Source of the DNA: Lachnospiraceae bacterium
GTDB taxonomy: Bacteria > Bacillota > Clostridia > Lachnospirales > Lachnospiraceae
Direction of reading: 5' to 3'
Assembly (NCBI GenBank): GCA_002892395.1
Contig: NBBL01000006.1
Coordinates: 124,001-188,000 of the forward strand
Length of the DNA stretch: 64,000 bases
In this document: piece by piece, positions 49,367-57,415 of the stretch
How positions within the stretch are numbered: position 1 is the first letter of the stretch
Layout of the letters: the number at the start of each line of letters is the position of its first letter
Position numbers and translations under genes: made by a program
The notes under the pieces: model-generated
Told to the model about the DNA's origin: nothing
What the model saw: the letters and a program-made list of their open reading frames with translations, nothing else
The model's database searches: none

Positions 49367-50515
49367 TCAATAATCGTAATTGTTTACATTCTCCTTGGTA
49401 AAGATAAGCCGCTCCGGAAGCAGCACCACTCCGTTGTTGGTATCCGCAGTCGCAGCTCCCTCCACCAGGCAGTCGTTGGGAAGAATTTCCACCTCTCCAA
49501 TTTCAGGAACATTGATCTTGTCTCCAACCTTCACGGTGTTTCCCGCTGCGATGTAGGCGGTCATGTAGCATCCCAAAGCGCCCTGAACGCCGCAGTCCCA
49601 AAGCCCCCACTTGTTGATCACATCCGCTTCGCAGTAATCCTTGATCGACATGGGAGAAGCAAAGCCGGTCACTGTGATTTTGTCCTTGTCCAGTCCTGCA
49701 TTCTGAACTGCCTTGCACTGACCGGGAAGCGCGGTGGAGTCATTGCAGATGATCAGATCAATGTCCGGATGCGCCTCAAGAATGGATGCGCCAATGGAAA
49801 CTGCCTTTTCTGCATCCTGCTCGGAATAGTAATTGTCCGGCGCCACATTTTCCCAGTTCGGGAAGTTGGCCTTGATATAAGCCTCTCCTGCCACCTGCCA
49901 GGAATTCTGATCTGCAACCGTTGCCTGTGAATAATGCCAGCAGTACTTGATCGGATCCTTAGCCGGATCCTTTCCCCGCTCTTCCAGGGCGGAGGATCCC
50001 ATGTCCACCAGCATCTTTCCCAGAATGTCTGGCGTTCCCTGCGAAACCATAATTGTTCTCACATCATTGGATACATCCGAATCCCATGTTCCCACTGTCA
50101 CGCCTTCGCCGGCCGCTTCCTTCATCGCTGCATCAAGTCCGGTCGCATCCACAGAAGAGACACAGATTCCGTCTACACCGGAGGCCACTGCATTGTTGAT
50201 GACCTGAACCTCGTCTGCAACCGCCGCATTCGGAGAGCCCTGGTAATCCACGGTAAAGCCCCATTTCTCAGCGTACTTCTGCGCCCCCTTATTGGCAGAC
50301 TCAAAGAACGCGTTCCCGGTCAGCTTCGGGACAAACGCAATGGTCAGTCCCTCCACAGATTTGACCTCTTCGGAGGCCGCTGCCTTTGTGGTCTCCGCCG
50401 CAGAGGTTGCCGCTTCCTCAGCCTTTGTTTCCGCCGGTGCCTTCCCGGAAGCTCCGCAACCCGACATGAGCGCCATCATAGTAACCATGGTCATTGCAAC
50501 AATTCTCTTTTTCAT
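49367..50515 (-). CDS. lsrB: AI-2 substrate-binding lipoprotein LsrB
   Basis: A 382-residue lipoprotein: signal with lipobox LMSGC near residue 20, then an Ala/Glu/Thr linker, then a periplasmic-binding fold. GLTIAFVPKLTGNAFFESANKG starts the domain. VGTWDSD, HYSQATVADQNSW and NDSTALPGQ are the places where LsrB contacts AI-2; the Asp-Gln pair and the Ala-Leu-Pro turn are present. It belongs to the lsrACDBF operon. The signal peptide and lipobox are Gram-positive-type. Confidence 0.94.
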   Translation of the reverse strand: MKKRIVAMTMVTMMALMSGCGASGKAPAETKAEEAATSAAETTKAAASEEVKSVEGLTIAFVPKLTGNAFFESANKGAQKYAEKWGFTVDYQGSPNAAVADEVQVINNAVASGVDGICVSSVDATGLDAAMKEAAGEGVTVGTWDSDVSNDVRTIMVSQGTPDILGKMLVDMGSSALEERGKDPAKDPIKYCWHYSQATVADQNSWQVAGEAYIKANFPNWENVAPDNYYSEQDAEKAVSIGASILEAHPDIDLIICNDSTALPGQCKAVQNAGLDKDKITVTGFASPMSIKDYCEADVINKWGLWDCGVQGALGCYMTAYIAAGNTVKVGDKINVPEIGEVEILPNDCLVEGAATADTNNGVVLLPERLIFTKENVNNYDY

Positions 50516-50531
50516 GATACACCTCCATTAA

Positions 50532-51542
50532 TTAAATAGTTTTATTTTTAGCTTGAAGCCCAAACACACCATTGGAAAACAACGCCCGCACAATAACAAC
50601 CGTCAGAAGCAAAAGCCCCACCGGAATGTCGAGATACTGCTGGGACACCTTAAAGCAAAGGGGAAGACCGAATTTCAAAACGCCGATCACCACTGCTGCA
50701 AGGGCAGTTCCAATCACCGATCCCTTCCCGCCTGTGGAGAGCGTTCCTCCAAGGACCACTGCCGTAATGATAGGAAGCGTCAGCGTTGCGCCGATGTCCG
50801 ACTTTGCTGTTCCCAAGTAGGATGTAAGCATGATTCCCGCCACAGAGGCGCTCATCGCGGAAAGCACATAGGTAAACAAAATAACCTTTTTGGAATTGAT
50901 CCCCGAGTATTCGGCAGCCGATTGATTGACCCCCACCAGAAATACCATCCTCCCGTACTTGGTCTTGTTCAAAAGAACATATGCAGTCAGCGTCAGCACA
51001 AGGAAGATCACCACCTGAGAGGGAAGAACACCGAAAAACCGATACTTGGAGAGTCGCACAAAGCTTTCCGGAAAGCCGCAAATTCCCTTATAGCTTTCGG
51101 TCGCCGACAGATTGGAAACCAAAAGTGCAATTCCCGAATAGAGAAAGCTGCCCCCCAGCGTCACCACCATCGGCTGCACCCCGCAGTATGCCACAAAGTA
51201 TCCCGACAATAGACCGCACAGCGCCGCAACACCGACAGAGGCAAGCGCCGCAATCCAGATATTCAACCCCATATCCTGCCAGAATACGCCGATCACGATA
51301 GAGGTTAAACCGACAATCGCGCCGGCCTGAATGTCAATGCCGCCGGTGATCATCACAAAGGTCACAAAGATGGAAATAAAGCAAATCGACATGATATCGT
51401 TCAAGCTTCCGAACAGCACTCTCGGCATCAGAAACTTCGGATTTTTTGTTGCAAAGACGACAATCTCAAGGAACAGAATTAAAATCAGTGCAAATTCCCA
51501 GCTCCCGAAAAAGCCGTTTCTGCCGAAGAAGGTCTTTTTCAT
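50532..51542 (-). CDS. lsrD: AI-2 ABC transporter permease LsrD
   Basis: A 336-residue membrane protein of the BPD_transp_2/ribose-permease family, with about ten helices (VTFVMITGGIDIQAGAIVGL carries the conserved GGIDxxxG). AVVLGGTLSTGGKGSVIGTA is the family C-terminal cytosolic motif. It overlaps lsrC by 4 bases (ATGA) and precedes lsrB. It is assigned LsrD by operon position. Confidence 0.92.
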   Translation of the reverse strand: MKKTFFGRNGFFGSWEFALILILFLEIVVFATKNPKFLMPRVLFGSLNDIMSICFISIFVTFVMITGGIDIQAGAIVGLTSIVIGVFWQDMGLNIWIAALASVGVAALCGLLSGYFVAYCGVQPMVVTLGGSFLYSGIALLVSNLSATESYKGICGFPESFVRLSKYRFFGVLPSQVVIFLVLTLTAYVLLNKTKYGRMVFLVGVNQSAAEYSGINSKKVILFTYVLSAMSASVAGIMLTSYLGTAKSDIGATLTLPIITAVVLGGTLSTGGKGSVIGTALAAVVIGVLKFGLPLCFKVSQQYLDIPVGLLLLTVVIVRALFSNGVFGLQAKNKTI

Positions 51543-52591
51543 TCTGCTCTCCCCTCTTTTGTATCCGGCATTTCTCCGGATTTCTTCTCATCCCTGTGGC
51601 GGGAATTCACGGTTCTCGCCCGTAAAATTTCATGTCGGTTCTTCACGATCATTCGATTCTGGCTGACCGTGGAAACGACGACAATCACAATCAGCATAAC
51701 CCCGGTGATCGTGTTGTCATAGTCCGAAGAAAAGCCAAGAAACACAAGAATTCTGCTGATGGAGGACATGATTACCGCTCCGATCGCCGCCCCCACAACG
51801 CTTCCCTGTCCGCCGGTCAAGGCAATGCCTCCAATGACACAGGCCGCAATTGCTTTCATTTCATATCCGTTTCCGGCTGTCGGGGTAATAAACCCGATTC
51901 TTGAGCTGTAAACCATTCCCGCAGCCGCTGCAAACATACCGCAAATCACATAAGCGGCAATTCTGGTTCTTTTTTCGGGAATTCCCACCAGAACAGCGCC
52001 GGAGGCATTGTCGCCGATTGCCTCAAAATACCGCCCGACTCTTGTCCTGCGAATCAGAAATGCGATCAACCCGACGATCAGAAACGTGACCGCGTAAAAA
52101 TCGGTCAACTGACCCACAAGCTTTGCATTGGACGCTCTGGTAAACGCCGCCGGCAAATTTTCCACCCATGCCCCGTTGGTGTAAACATAGATCAGGCCTC
52201 GCACCACGCCATTCATGCCCAATGTAAAAATCAAAGATGGAATTTTAAGATATGCCACCCCAAGCCCATTGACCAGACCCACAACCGCTCCGATCGCCAC
52301 TGCCGCCAGCACCGAAACCATCCACGGCGAACCGTCCCGCAGCAGGGTCGCTCCGACCGCGGCGCTGAAGCCAAGGGTCGCACCGATGGATACGTCAATG
52401 TCTCCCGTCAAAATGACAAAGGCAATTCCCACGGAAAGCAAGGTGAATACTACAGAATCGTTAAAACAGTTAATAATAGAAGACAGATTCCAGAATGCCG
52501 GATTGATGAAGCCAACCAGCAAAATCAGCAGGACAAAGAAGAGAAAGCTGCCCAATTCTCTTGCTTTCAGCACTTTTTTAAGATTCAACAC
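51539..52591 (-). CDS. lsrC: AI-2 ABC transporter permease LsrC
   Basis: A protein of about 350 residues with ten helices, homologous to LsrD: FVILTGDIDVSIGATLGFSA and CVIGGIALTGGQGSVVGAAI. I use a GTG start at 52591 (VLNLKKVLKARELGS) because GGGGGAG lies 5 bases upstream; the ATG at 52639 would add 16 residues that overlap lsrA by 62 bases with no SD. It overlaps the end of lsrA by 14 bases. The assignment rests on operon order. Confidence 0.91.
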   Translation of the reverse strand: MLNLKKVLKARELGSFLFFVLLILLVGFINPAFWNLSSIINCFNDSVVFTLLSVGIAFVILTGDIDVSIGATLGFSAAVGATLLRDGSPWMVSVLAAVAIGAVVGLVNGLGVAYLKIPSLIFTLGMNGVVRGLIYVYTNGAWVENLPAAFTRASNAKLVGQLTDFYAVTFLIVGLIAFLIRRTRVGRYFEAIGDNASGAVLVGIPEKRTRIAAYVICGMFAAAAGMVYSSRIGFITPTAGNGYEMKAIAACVIGGIALTGGQGSVVGAAIGAVIMSSISRILVFLGFSSDYDNTITGVMLIVIVVVSTVSQNRMIVKNRHEILRARTVNSRHRDEKKSGEMPDTKEGRAE

Positions 52592-54131
52592 AGTTTCTCC
52601 CCCGTTCTGCCGTATTTTGTTGGAAATCAAAGGAGGCATTCATGAGAGAAGTCTGAGAAATCTCCGACTTGCTTAGATCCCCTCGCTTATGCCCTTGAAA
52701 CATCACGATCGCCCGGTCGCAAAGCTCAATGATTTCTTCCATGTCGGAAGAAATCAGCATGATTCCGACTCCCTGCTTTTTCAGCTCTTTTATGATCGCA
52801 TAGACATCGCAGCGCGCTGCGGCGTCGATCCCTCTGGTGGGCTCATCCAGAATCAGAAGTCCGGGACAGGTGGAAAGACTTCTCCCTATCACGATTTTCT
52901 GTTGGTTTCCTCCGGAAAGGCTTCCCGCTTCCTGATGCTGTCCGGTCACCTTGGTCCGGAAATCATCAATGTATTTCTGGGTGATTCGCCGCTCCTCTTT
53001 CGTATTCAGGAAAACCCTCCCCATGGATTCGCTTTTAATCAGGGATGAGGTGGTATTGAACGCCACCGAGCTCATGCCAAACAGTCCGTTCTGCCTTCTG
53101 TCCTCCGGAACGTAGTTGATCCCCGCGCGAATGACTTCTTCCGTGGAAAGGCCTGTAATGTCTTTTCCCTTTAGAATCGCCTTCCCTGCCAGCACCGGAT
53201 CTCGCCCGAAAATGGTGGTCGCCAGCTCAGTCCGCCCCGCTCCCACCAGACCGGCCACCCCGAGAATCTCCCCCGGATAAACCTCAAGGTCGATATCTTC
53301 AAACCCGTAGCCGCTGAACCCCTCCAGGCGAAAAATCGGCTCCAGCGACTCATATTGCACCTCACAGCATTCATTCTGACTTGGTCTGATTCCCAAAACG
53401 GAACAGTTGGCCGGCAACAGCCCCTGTACCAGCATCTCTCGCGTTACCTCCTGTGTTGCCGCCTGCAGCGTAATCACACCGTCCCGCATAATCGCAACCT
53501 GCGTGCTGATCTCAAAGACCTCTGCCAACCGGTGGGTAATGTAGATGATTCCGATTCCCTTTTCCTTAAGCTCTTCCACAATGCGAAAGAGTGATTCCAC
53601 CTCGTCAAAGGTCAACGCGGAAGTGGGCTCATCCAAAATCAGGACATTGGCATCCCGAAGCAGACCTCTCAGAATCTCCACCAGCTGCTGCTCGGCAATG
53701 GAAAGACTGAATGCCTTTCTTTCCAGACTCAGCTTCCAGCCAATATCATCCATAATCGCCTTCAGACGCTTTCGAAGAATTGACTTCTTTTCTTTAAAGC
53801 CCATCAGAATATTTTCTTCCACGCTCATATTGGGAAACAGAAGCGGCTCCTGGGGAATCATATAAACTCCCTTTTCCAGCATGACTGCAGGAGAATACGA
53901 TGTGATTTTCTCCCCGCAAATAAGCAGCTCTCCCTCATCCGGATGGTAGATTCCCATGATTATTTTCATCAATGTGGATTTTCCGGCGCCGTTGCCTCCG
54001 ATGAGCGCCAGCACTTCCCCCTGATGAATCTCCAGATCAATCCCCTTCAAGACTATGTTTTGTCCAAAGCGTTTTTTGATCCCGTTCACCTTCAGGAGTT
54101 CTTTCTTATTTTCTCCGCCCTGTTGTTTCAT
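52578..54131 (-). CDS. lsrA: AI-2 ABC transporter ATPase LsrA
   Basis: A 517-residue protein with two fused nucleotide-binding domains. In the first, Walker A is GGNGAGKST (near residue 44) and Walker B VLILDEPTSAL; the C-loop is the unusual SLSIAEQQL. In the second, the Walker A position reads GLVGAGRTEL (degenerate, as in sugar importers), with signature LSGGNQQK and Walker B LLILDEPTRG. It is the first gene of the lsrACDBF operon behind the promoter at 54191-54219. Confidence 0.94.
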   Translation of the reverse strand: MKQQGGENKKELLKVNGIKKRFGQNIVLKGIDLEIHQGEVLALIGGNGAGKSTLMKIIMGIYHPDEGELLICGEKITSYSPAVMLEKGVYMIPQEPLLFPNMSVEENILMGFKEKKSILRKRLKAIMDDIGWKLSLERKAFSLSIAEQQLVEILRGLLRDANVLILDEPTSALTFDEVESLFRIVEELKEKGIGIIYITHRLAEVFEISTQVAIMRDGVITLQAATQEVTREMLVQGLLPANCSVLGIRPSQNECCEVQYESLEPIFRLEGFSGYGFEDIDLEVYPGEILGVAGLVGAGRTELATTIFGRDPVLAGKAILKGKDITGLSTEEVIRAGINYVPEDRRQNGLFGMSSVAFNTTSSLIKSESMGRVFLNTKEERRITQKYIDDFRTKVTGQHQEAGSLSGGNQQKIVIGRSLSTCPGLLILDEPTRGIDAAARCDVYAIIKELKKQGVGIMLISSDMEEIIELCDRAIVMFQGHKRGDLSKSEISQTSLMNASFDFQQNTAERGRNCVES

Positions 54132-54177
54132 GCTTTCCTCCGGCCCGCTTCTTACTTTTTGTTTTTCTTCTGAACAA

Positions 54178-54201
54178 TTATATTAAATTCATTATATTGA
54201 C
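54178..54201. promoter_or_regulatory. Repeated ATTATATT elements at the lsrA promoter, candidate LsrR site
   Basis: ATTATATTA at 54178 and ATTATATTGAC at 54191 are close direct repeats overlapping the lsrA -10. An exact second ATTATATTGAC at 54343-54353 overlaps the lsrR -35. LsrR binding here is an inference. Confidence 0.4.
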
Positions 54202-54219
54202 CGTCCCTTGCCTTGTCAA
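54191..54219 (-). promoter_or_regulatory. Perfect-consensus sigma-A promoter of lsrACDBF
   Basis: TTGACA, a 17-base spacer and TATAAT on the minus strand, about 60 bases before lsrA. Such a strong promoter needs a repressor, fitting LsrR control. Confidence 0.9.
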
Positions 54220-54347
54220 GCGCTTTTACAGAGAATCCCCCCATTTTTCAAAGATCATTTATTAATTTTTACCATCTATTTTCATATTGTTCTCATAAAA
54301 CCATGGAATTTTGCCTCTTTGTATCCGTTATCTTTTCTTTTATTATA

Positions 54348-54376
54348 TTGACTATTTTTTTGATATATGCTATTTT
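54348..54376 (+). promoter_or_regulatory. Promoter of lsrR-lsrK-cupin
   Basis: TTGACT, a 17-base spacer and TATTTT with an upstream TGC, 38 bases before lsrR. Confidence 0.65.
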
Positions 54377-54413
54377 TGTTGTATATAAAAACAATTGTTG
54401 CAGGGGGCGCCTT

Positions 54414-55331
54414 ATGAATTCTTATGAAGATGAACTGATTGCAAAAGTCGCCTGGTATTACTATATTGAAGAGCTGACGCAGCAATCCATTTCTGAAAAG
54501 CTGAATATTTCCAGGATGAAGGTAATCAAATATCTTGATTTGGCAAAGAAAAACGGAGTCATTCAATTTACCATCGAAAGGAACCGAAAAGAGCAGCTTC
54601 TGCTGGAAAATCGGCTTTGCAGCTGCTACGGATTGAATAATGCCTACATTATTCCGTCCCCCAAGGCAGGTTCCATGCTAAACGACATGCTCGCACAGGC
54701 AGCTGCCGCTTATTTGATCGACCGCATATCGGAAAATACCTTTATCAATATGGGCTATGGAGAAACACCCTCCAAGGTTCTCAATCATCTGGCCACCATC
54801 GCCACAACTCCCCTCTCCATCGTCTCGCTGACAGGGGGAGTCAGCTACTATCTTCCGAATGCCGTTTCCAATATTTTTAAGGCAAAGCTGTACTTGTATC
54901 CCACCCCGCTCCTGCTTTCCAGCTCAGAGCTCTGCCAGGCAATTCTTAAGGAGCCGGAGGTGGCGGCCATCAACCGCATGATTCAGCTCTCCTCCCTCAC
55001 CATCGTGGGAATCGGAGCGATGAACGAAGACGCTACCATTATTTCCAACGGGATCCTGAACAAGACGGATTTTACCTGCCTGTCCATGCAAGGTGCTGTC
55101 GGTGACATTCTGACTCATTTCATCGATAAGGACGGCAACCCGATCCGGACAAGTCTGAATGACCGCCTGGTCAGCACACCCCTGGAAACGCTCCGAACGC
55201 TGAAAAATGTAATCGGAATTGCCGGCGGCAGCCACAAGGTGGATGTCATCCGCTCCGCGCTGCGCGGCGGATATTTGAATGAGCTGATCACAGATGAAGA
55301 AACCGCTGTTGCATTGTGTGAGGTTCCATAA
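54414..55331 (+). CDS. lsrR: AI-2 operon repressor LsrR (SorC family)
   Basis: A 305-residue regulator. The N-terminal HTH spans about residues 18-50 (LTQQSISEKLNISRMKVIKYL), followed by a sugar-phosphate sensing SorC domain with INMGYGETPSKVLNHL, SLTGGVSYYLPNAV, GIGAMNEDATI and IAGGSHKVDVIRSALRGGYL. In enterics LsrR represses lsr until phospho-AI-2 binds. The ATG at 54414 has AGGGGGCG upstream; the in-frame extension to 54213 is very AT-rich and rejected. It is divergent from lsrA and 51 bases before lsrK. Confidence 0.92.
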   Translation: MNSYEDELIAKVAWYYYIEELTQQSISEKLNISRMKVIKYLDLAKKNGVIQFTIERNRKEQLLLENRLCSCYGLNNAYIIPSPKAGSMLNDMLAQAAAAYLIDRISENTFINMGYGETPSKVLNHLATIATTPLSIVSLTGGVSYYLPNAVSNIFKAKLYLYPTPLLLSSSELCQAILKEPEVAAINRMIQLSSLTIVGIGAMNEDATIISNGILNKTDFTCLSMQGAVGDILTHFIDKDGNPIRTSLNDRLVSTPLETLRTLKNVIGIAGGSHKVDVIRSALRGGYLNELITDEETAVALCEVP

Positions 55332-55382
55332 GCTTCTCCGAATCTCAGACGATGCAGACACCCTTGAAACGGAGGTGCATAA

Positions 55383-56945
55383 ATGTCCAAATATCTGATG
55401 GCAATTGACGCCGGAACCGGCAGTATCCGCAGTGTTCTCTTTGATCTGGAGGGGCACCAGATCGGGGCTGCACAGCACGAGTGGGATCACAAAGAGGATC
55501 CGCGTTACCCCGGCAGCATGGACTTTGACTGGGAGCACAACTGGGAGCTCACCAAACAGTGTATTCGCGAGGTTCTTGCAAAAACCGCTGTGGATTCTGC
55601 CGATATTGCAGCCATTTCTACAACCTGCATGCGAGAAGGCATCCTCCTGTATGACAAAGATGGCAACGAGCTCTGGGCCTGCGCAAATGTAGATGCAAGA
55701 GCAAACGAAGAGGTGATCTCTCTGCTTCAAAGTCGGCCGGAACTGGAGGCCCGCCTCTACGCCACCACCGGTCAGTCCTTCGCTCTCGATGCAATTCCAA
55801 GGCTTCTGTGGGTAAAAAAACATCTCCCTGAGATCTATGCGAAAACGGCGGCCATGGGGATGTTCAACGATTGGCTCATTTACAAGCTGTCCGGAGTTCT
55901 GGTCATTGAGCCCTCTAACGGCAGCACAACCGGATTCATGGATTTGAAAACGCGGAATTGGGATCGCTCCATTCCGGAGCAGCTCGGCCTCAGAACCGAT
56001 ATTTTCCCCAGAGTCGGGGAGCCGGGAGAGATTGTCGGCGCCACAACCGACGCTTTGCTGAGTGAAACAGGGTTAAAGCCCGGCATCCCTGTGGTCATAG
56101 GCGGCGGCGATGCACAACTTGGCTGCATCGGTGTCGGCGTTGTCAATCCCAATGATGCGGCCATCTTCGGGGGAAGCTTCTGGCAGTACGAGTACAACAC
56201 AAGGGTTCCAAAAACCGACAGCACCTGCCGCGTCCGGGTCAATTGCCACGCAATTGCAGATGTGTGGCAATATGAAGCGCTGGCCTTTAAGCCCGGACTT
56301 GTCATGCGCTGGTTTCGCGACGCCTTTTGTCAGCAGGAAAAGCTTCTCGCCAAAGAGCAGGGAAGAGATGTCTATGATCTCATGAACGAAAAGGCCTCTG
56401 ACGTTCCCGCAGGCTGTTACGGCATGATGTGCACATTTTCCGATGTGATGAATTTCATCTCCTGGAAGCATGCTTCTCCCACCTTTACCAACTTTGATCT
56501 GGATCCCGCCCGTTTCAATAAGTACACCTTTTATCGCGCCATCCTGGAAAATACCGCGCTGGTATCCAAGGGGCATGTGGATCTGGTTTATGAGTCCACC
56601 GGACACAGACCGGATCAAATCATATTTGCTTCCGGCGCTTCCAAGAGCTCTCTTTGGAGTCAGATTCTGGCAGATGTGCTCGGAATACGCATTCTGGTTC
56701 CGGTCGTAAAGGAATCCACCGCCTTGGGCGCCGCAATTCTGGCTGGTCACGGCGTCGGGATCTACACGGATATTTCCGAAACATCCAAGCGGCTGGTTCA
56801 AATCGAACGAGTGCATGAACCGAATGCAGAAAACCATGCGCTCTACATGGGATTGTACGAAACGTGGAGAAAGCTCTACCAAAAGCAGCTGGATATTTCC
56901 GATTCCGGGATCACAAAGCACATGTGGAAAGCACCCGGCATCTAA
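55383..56945 (+). CDS. lsrK: Autoinducer-2 kinase LsrK
   Basis: A 520-residue FGGY-family kinase that phosphorylates AI-2 after import. LMAIDAGTGSIRSVLFDLEG is the N-terminal phosphate loop, IGGGDAQLGCIGVG near residue 240 includes the catalytic Asp, and FASGASKSSLWSQILADVLG near residue 420 the ATP-site motif. The start at 55383 has GGAGG 7 bases upstream. It lies between lsrR and the cupin gene in one operon. The length matches LsrK rather than xylulokinase. Confidence 0.93.
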   Translation: MSKYLMAIDAGTGSIRSVLFDLEGHQIGAAQHEWDHKEDPRYPGSMDFDWEHNWELTKQCIREVLAKTAVDSADIAAISTTCMREGILLYDKDGNELWACANVDARANEEVISLLQSRPELEARLYATTGQSFALDAIPRLLWVKKHLPEIYAKTAAMGMFNDWLIYKLSGVLVIEPSNGSTTGFMDLKTRNWDRSIPEQLGLRTDIFPRVGEPGEIVGATTDALLSETGLKPGIPVVIGGGDAQLGCIGVGVVNPNDAAIFGGSFWQYEYNTRVPKTDSTCRVRVNCHAIADVWQYEALAFKPGLVMRWFRDAFCQQEKLLAKEQGRDVYDLMNEKASDVPAGCYGMMCTFSDVMNFISWKHASPTFTNFDLDPARFNKYTFYRAILENTALVSKGHVDLVYESTGHRPDQIIFASGASKSSLWSQILADVLGIRILVPVVKESTALGAAILAGHGVGIYTDISETSKRLVQIERVHEPNAENHALYMGLYETWRKLYQKQLDISDSGITKHMWKAPGI

Positions 56946-56977
56946 TGCGATCAGTTTAAAAATGGAGGAAAGCAAAC

Positions 56978-57328
56978 ATGTTCATTGTCAACGAAAACGA
57001 ACGGGACTATCGGTTTGGGGACAATGGTCCCAAATATCTGATGAAGGGACCGCGCATGAATTTTGCCCTTGTGCAGTTTATGCCGGGGCAGGACTTCACT
57101 GCTCACTATCACAATGTAATGGAAGAAAATTTTTATATTCTGGAGGGTGAAATTGATATTGTCGTCGACGGCAAAGTAAATCATCTCAAACCGGGAGACA
57201 TGATTCATATTGAACCGAAGGAAATCCACTACTGTATCAACCGCTATGACACTCCTGTCAAGATGGTCTCGACACTGGCTCCCTTTCAGGAGGTGGATAA
57301 GGTCGAGGTGGAGGATTACCGTTATTAA
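56978..57328 (+). CDS. Small cupin protein in the lsr operon (possible LsrG substitute)
   Basis: A 116-residue single-domain cupin. Motif 1 is HYHNVMEENFYILEG (His44, His46, Glu50-51 region) and motif 2 PGDMIHIEPKEIHYCIN. Four metal ligands are all visible, so it should bind a metal. No LsrG (antibiotic-monooxygenase-like fold) is encoded in this window, so the cupin may isomerise phospho-AI-2 in its place; this is inference from position. Start 56978 has GGAGG 9 bases upstream; lsrK ends 32 bases before. Confidence 0.87.
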   Translation: MFIVNENERDYRFGDNGPKYLMKGPRMNFALVQFMPGQDFTAHYHNVMEENFYILEGEIDIVVDGKVNHLKPGDMIHIEPKEIHYCINRYDTPVKMVSTLAPFQEVDKVEVEDYRY

Positions 57329-57343
57329 CACCTGAACCATCTG

Positions 57344-57378
57344 AAAAGCAGCCACCCCATCGGGAATGGCTGCTTTTT
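57344..57378. terminator. Bidirectional terminator between the cupin and the glycosyltransferase gene
   Basis: AAAAGCAGCCA/TGGCTGCTTTTT stem with a 12-base loop. T runs at either end allow both directions. Confidence 0.86.
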
Positions 57379-57415
57379 GATTGCCCTGTCAGATTATGCA
57401 GGGTTGAAACGGCTG

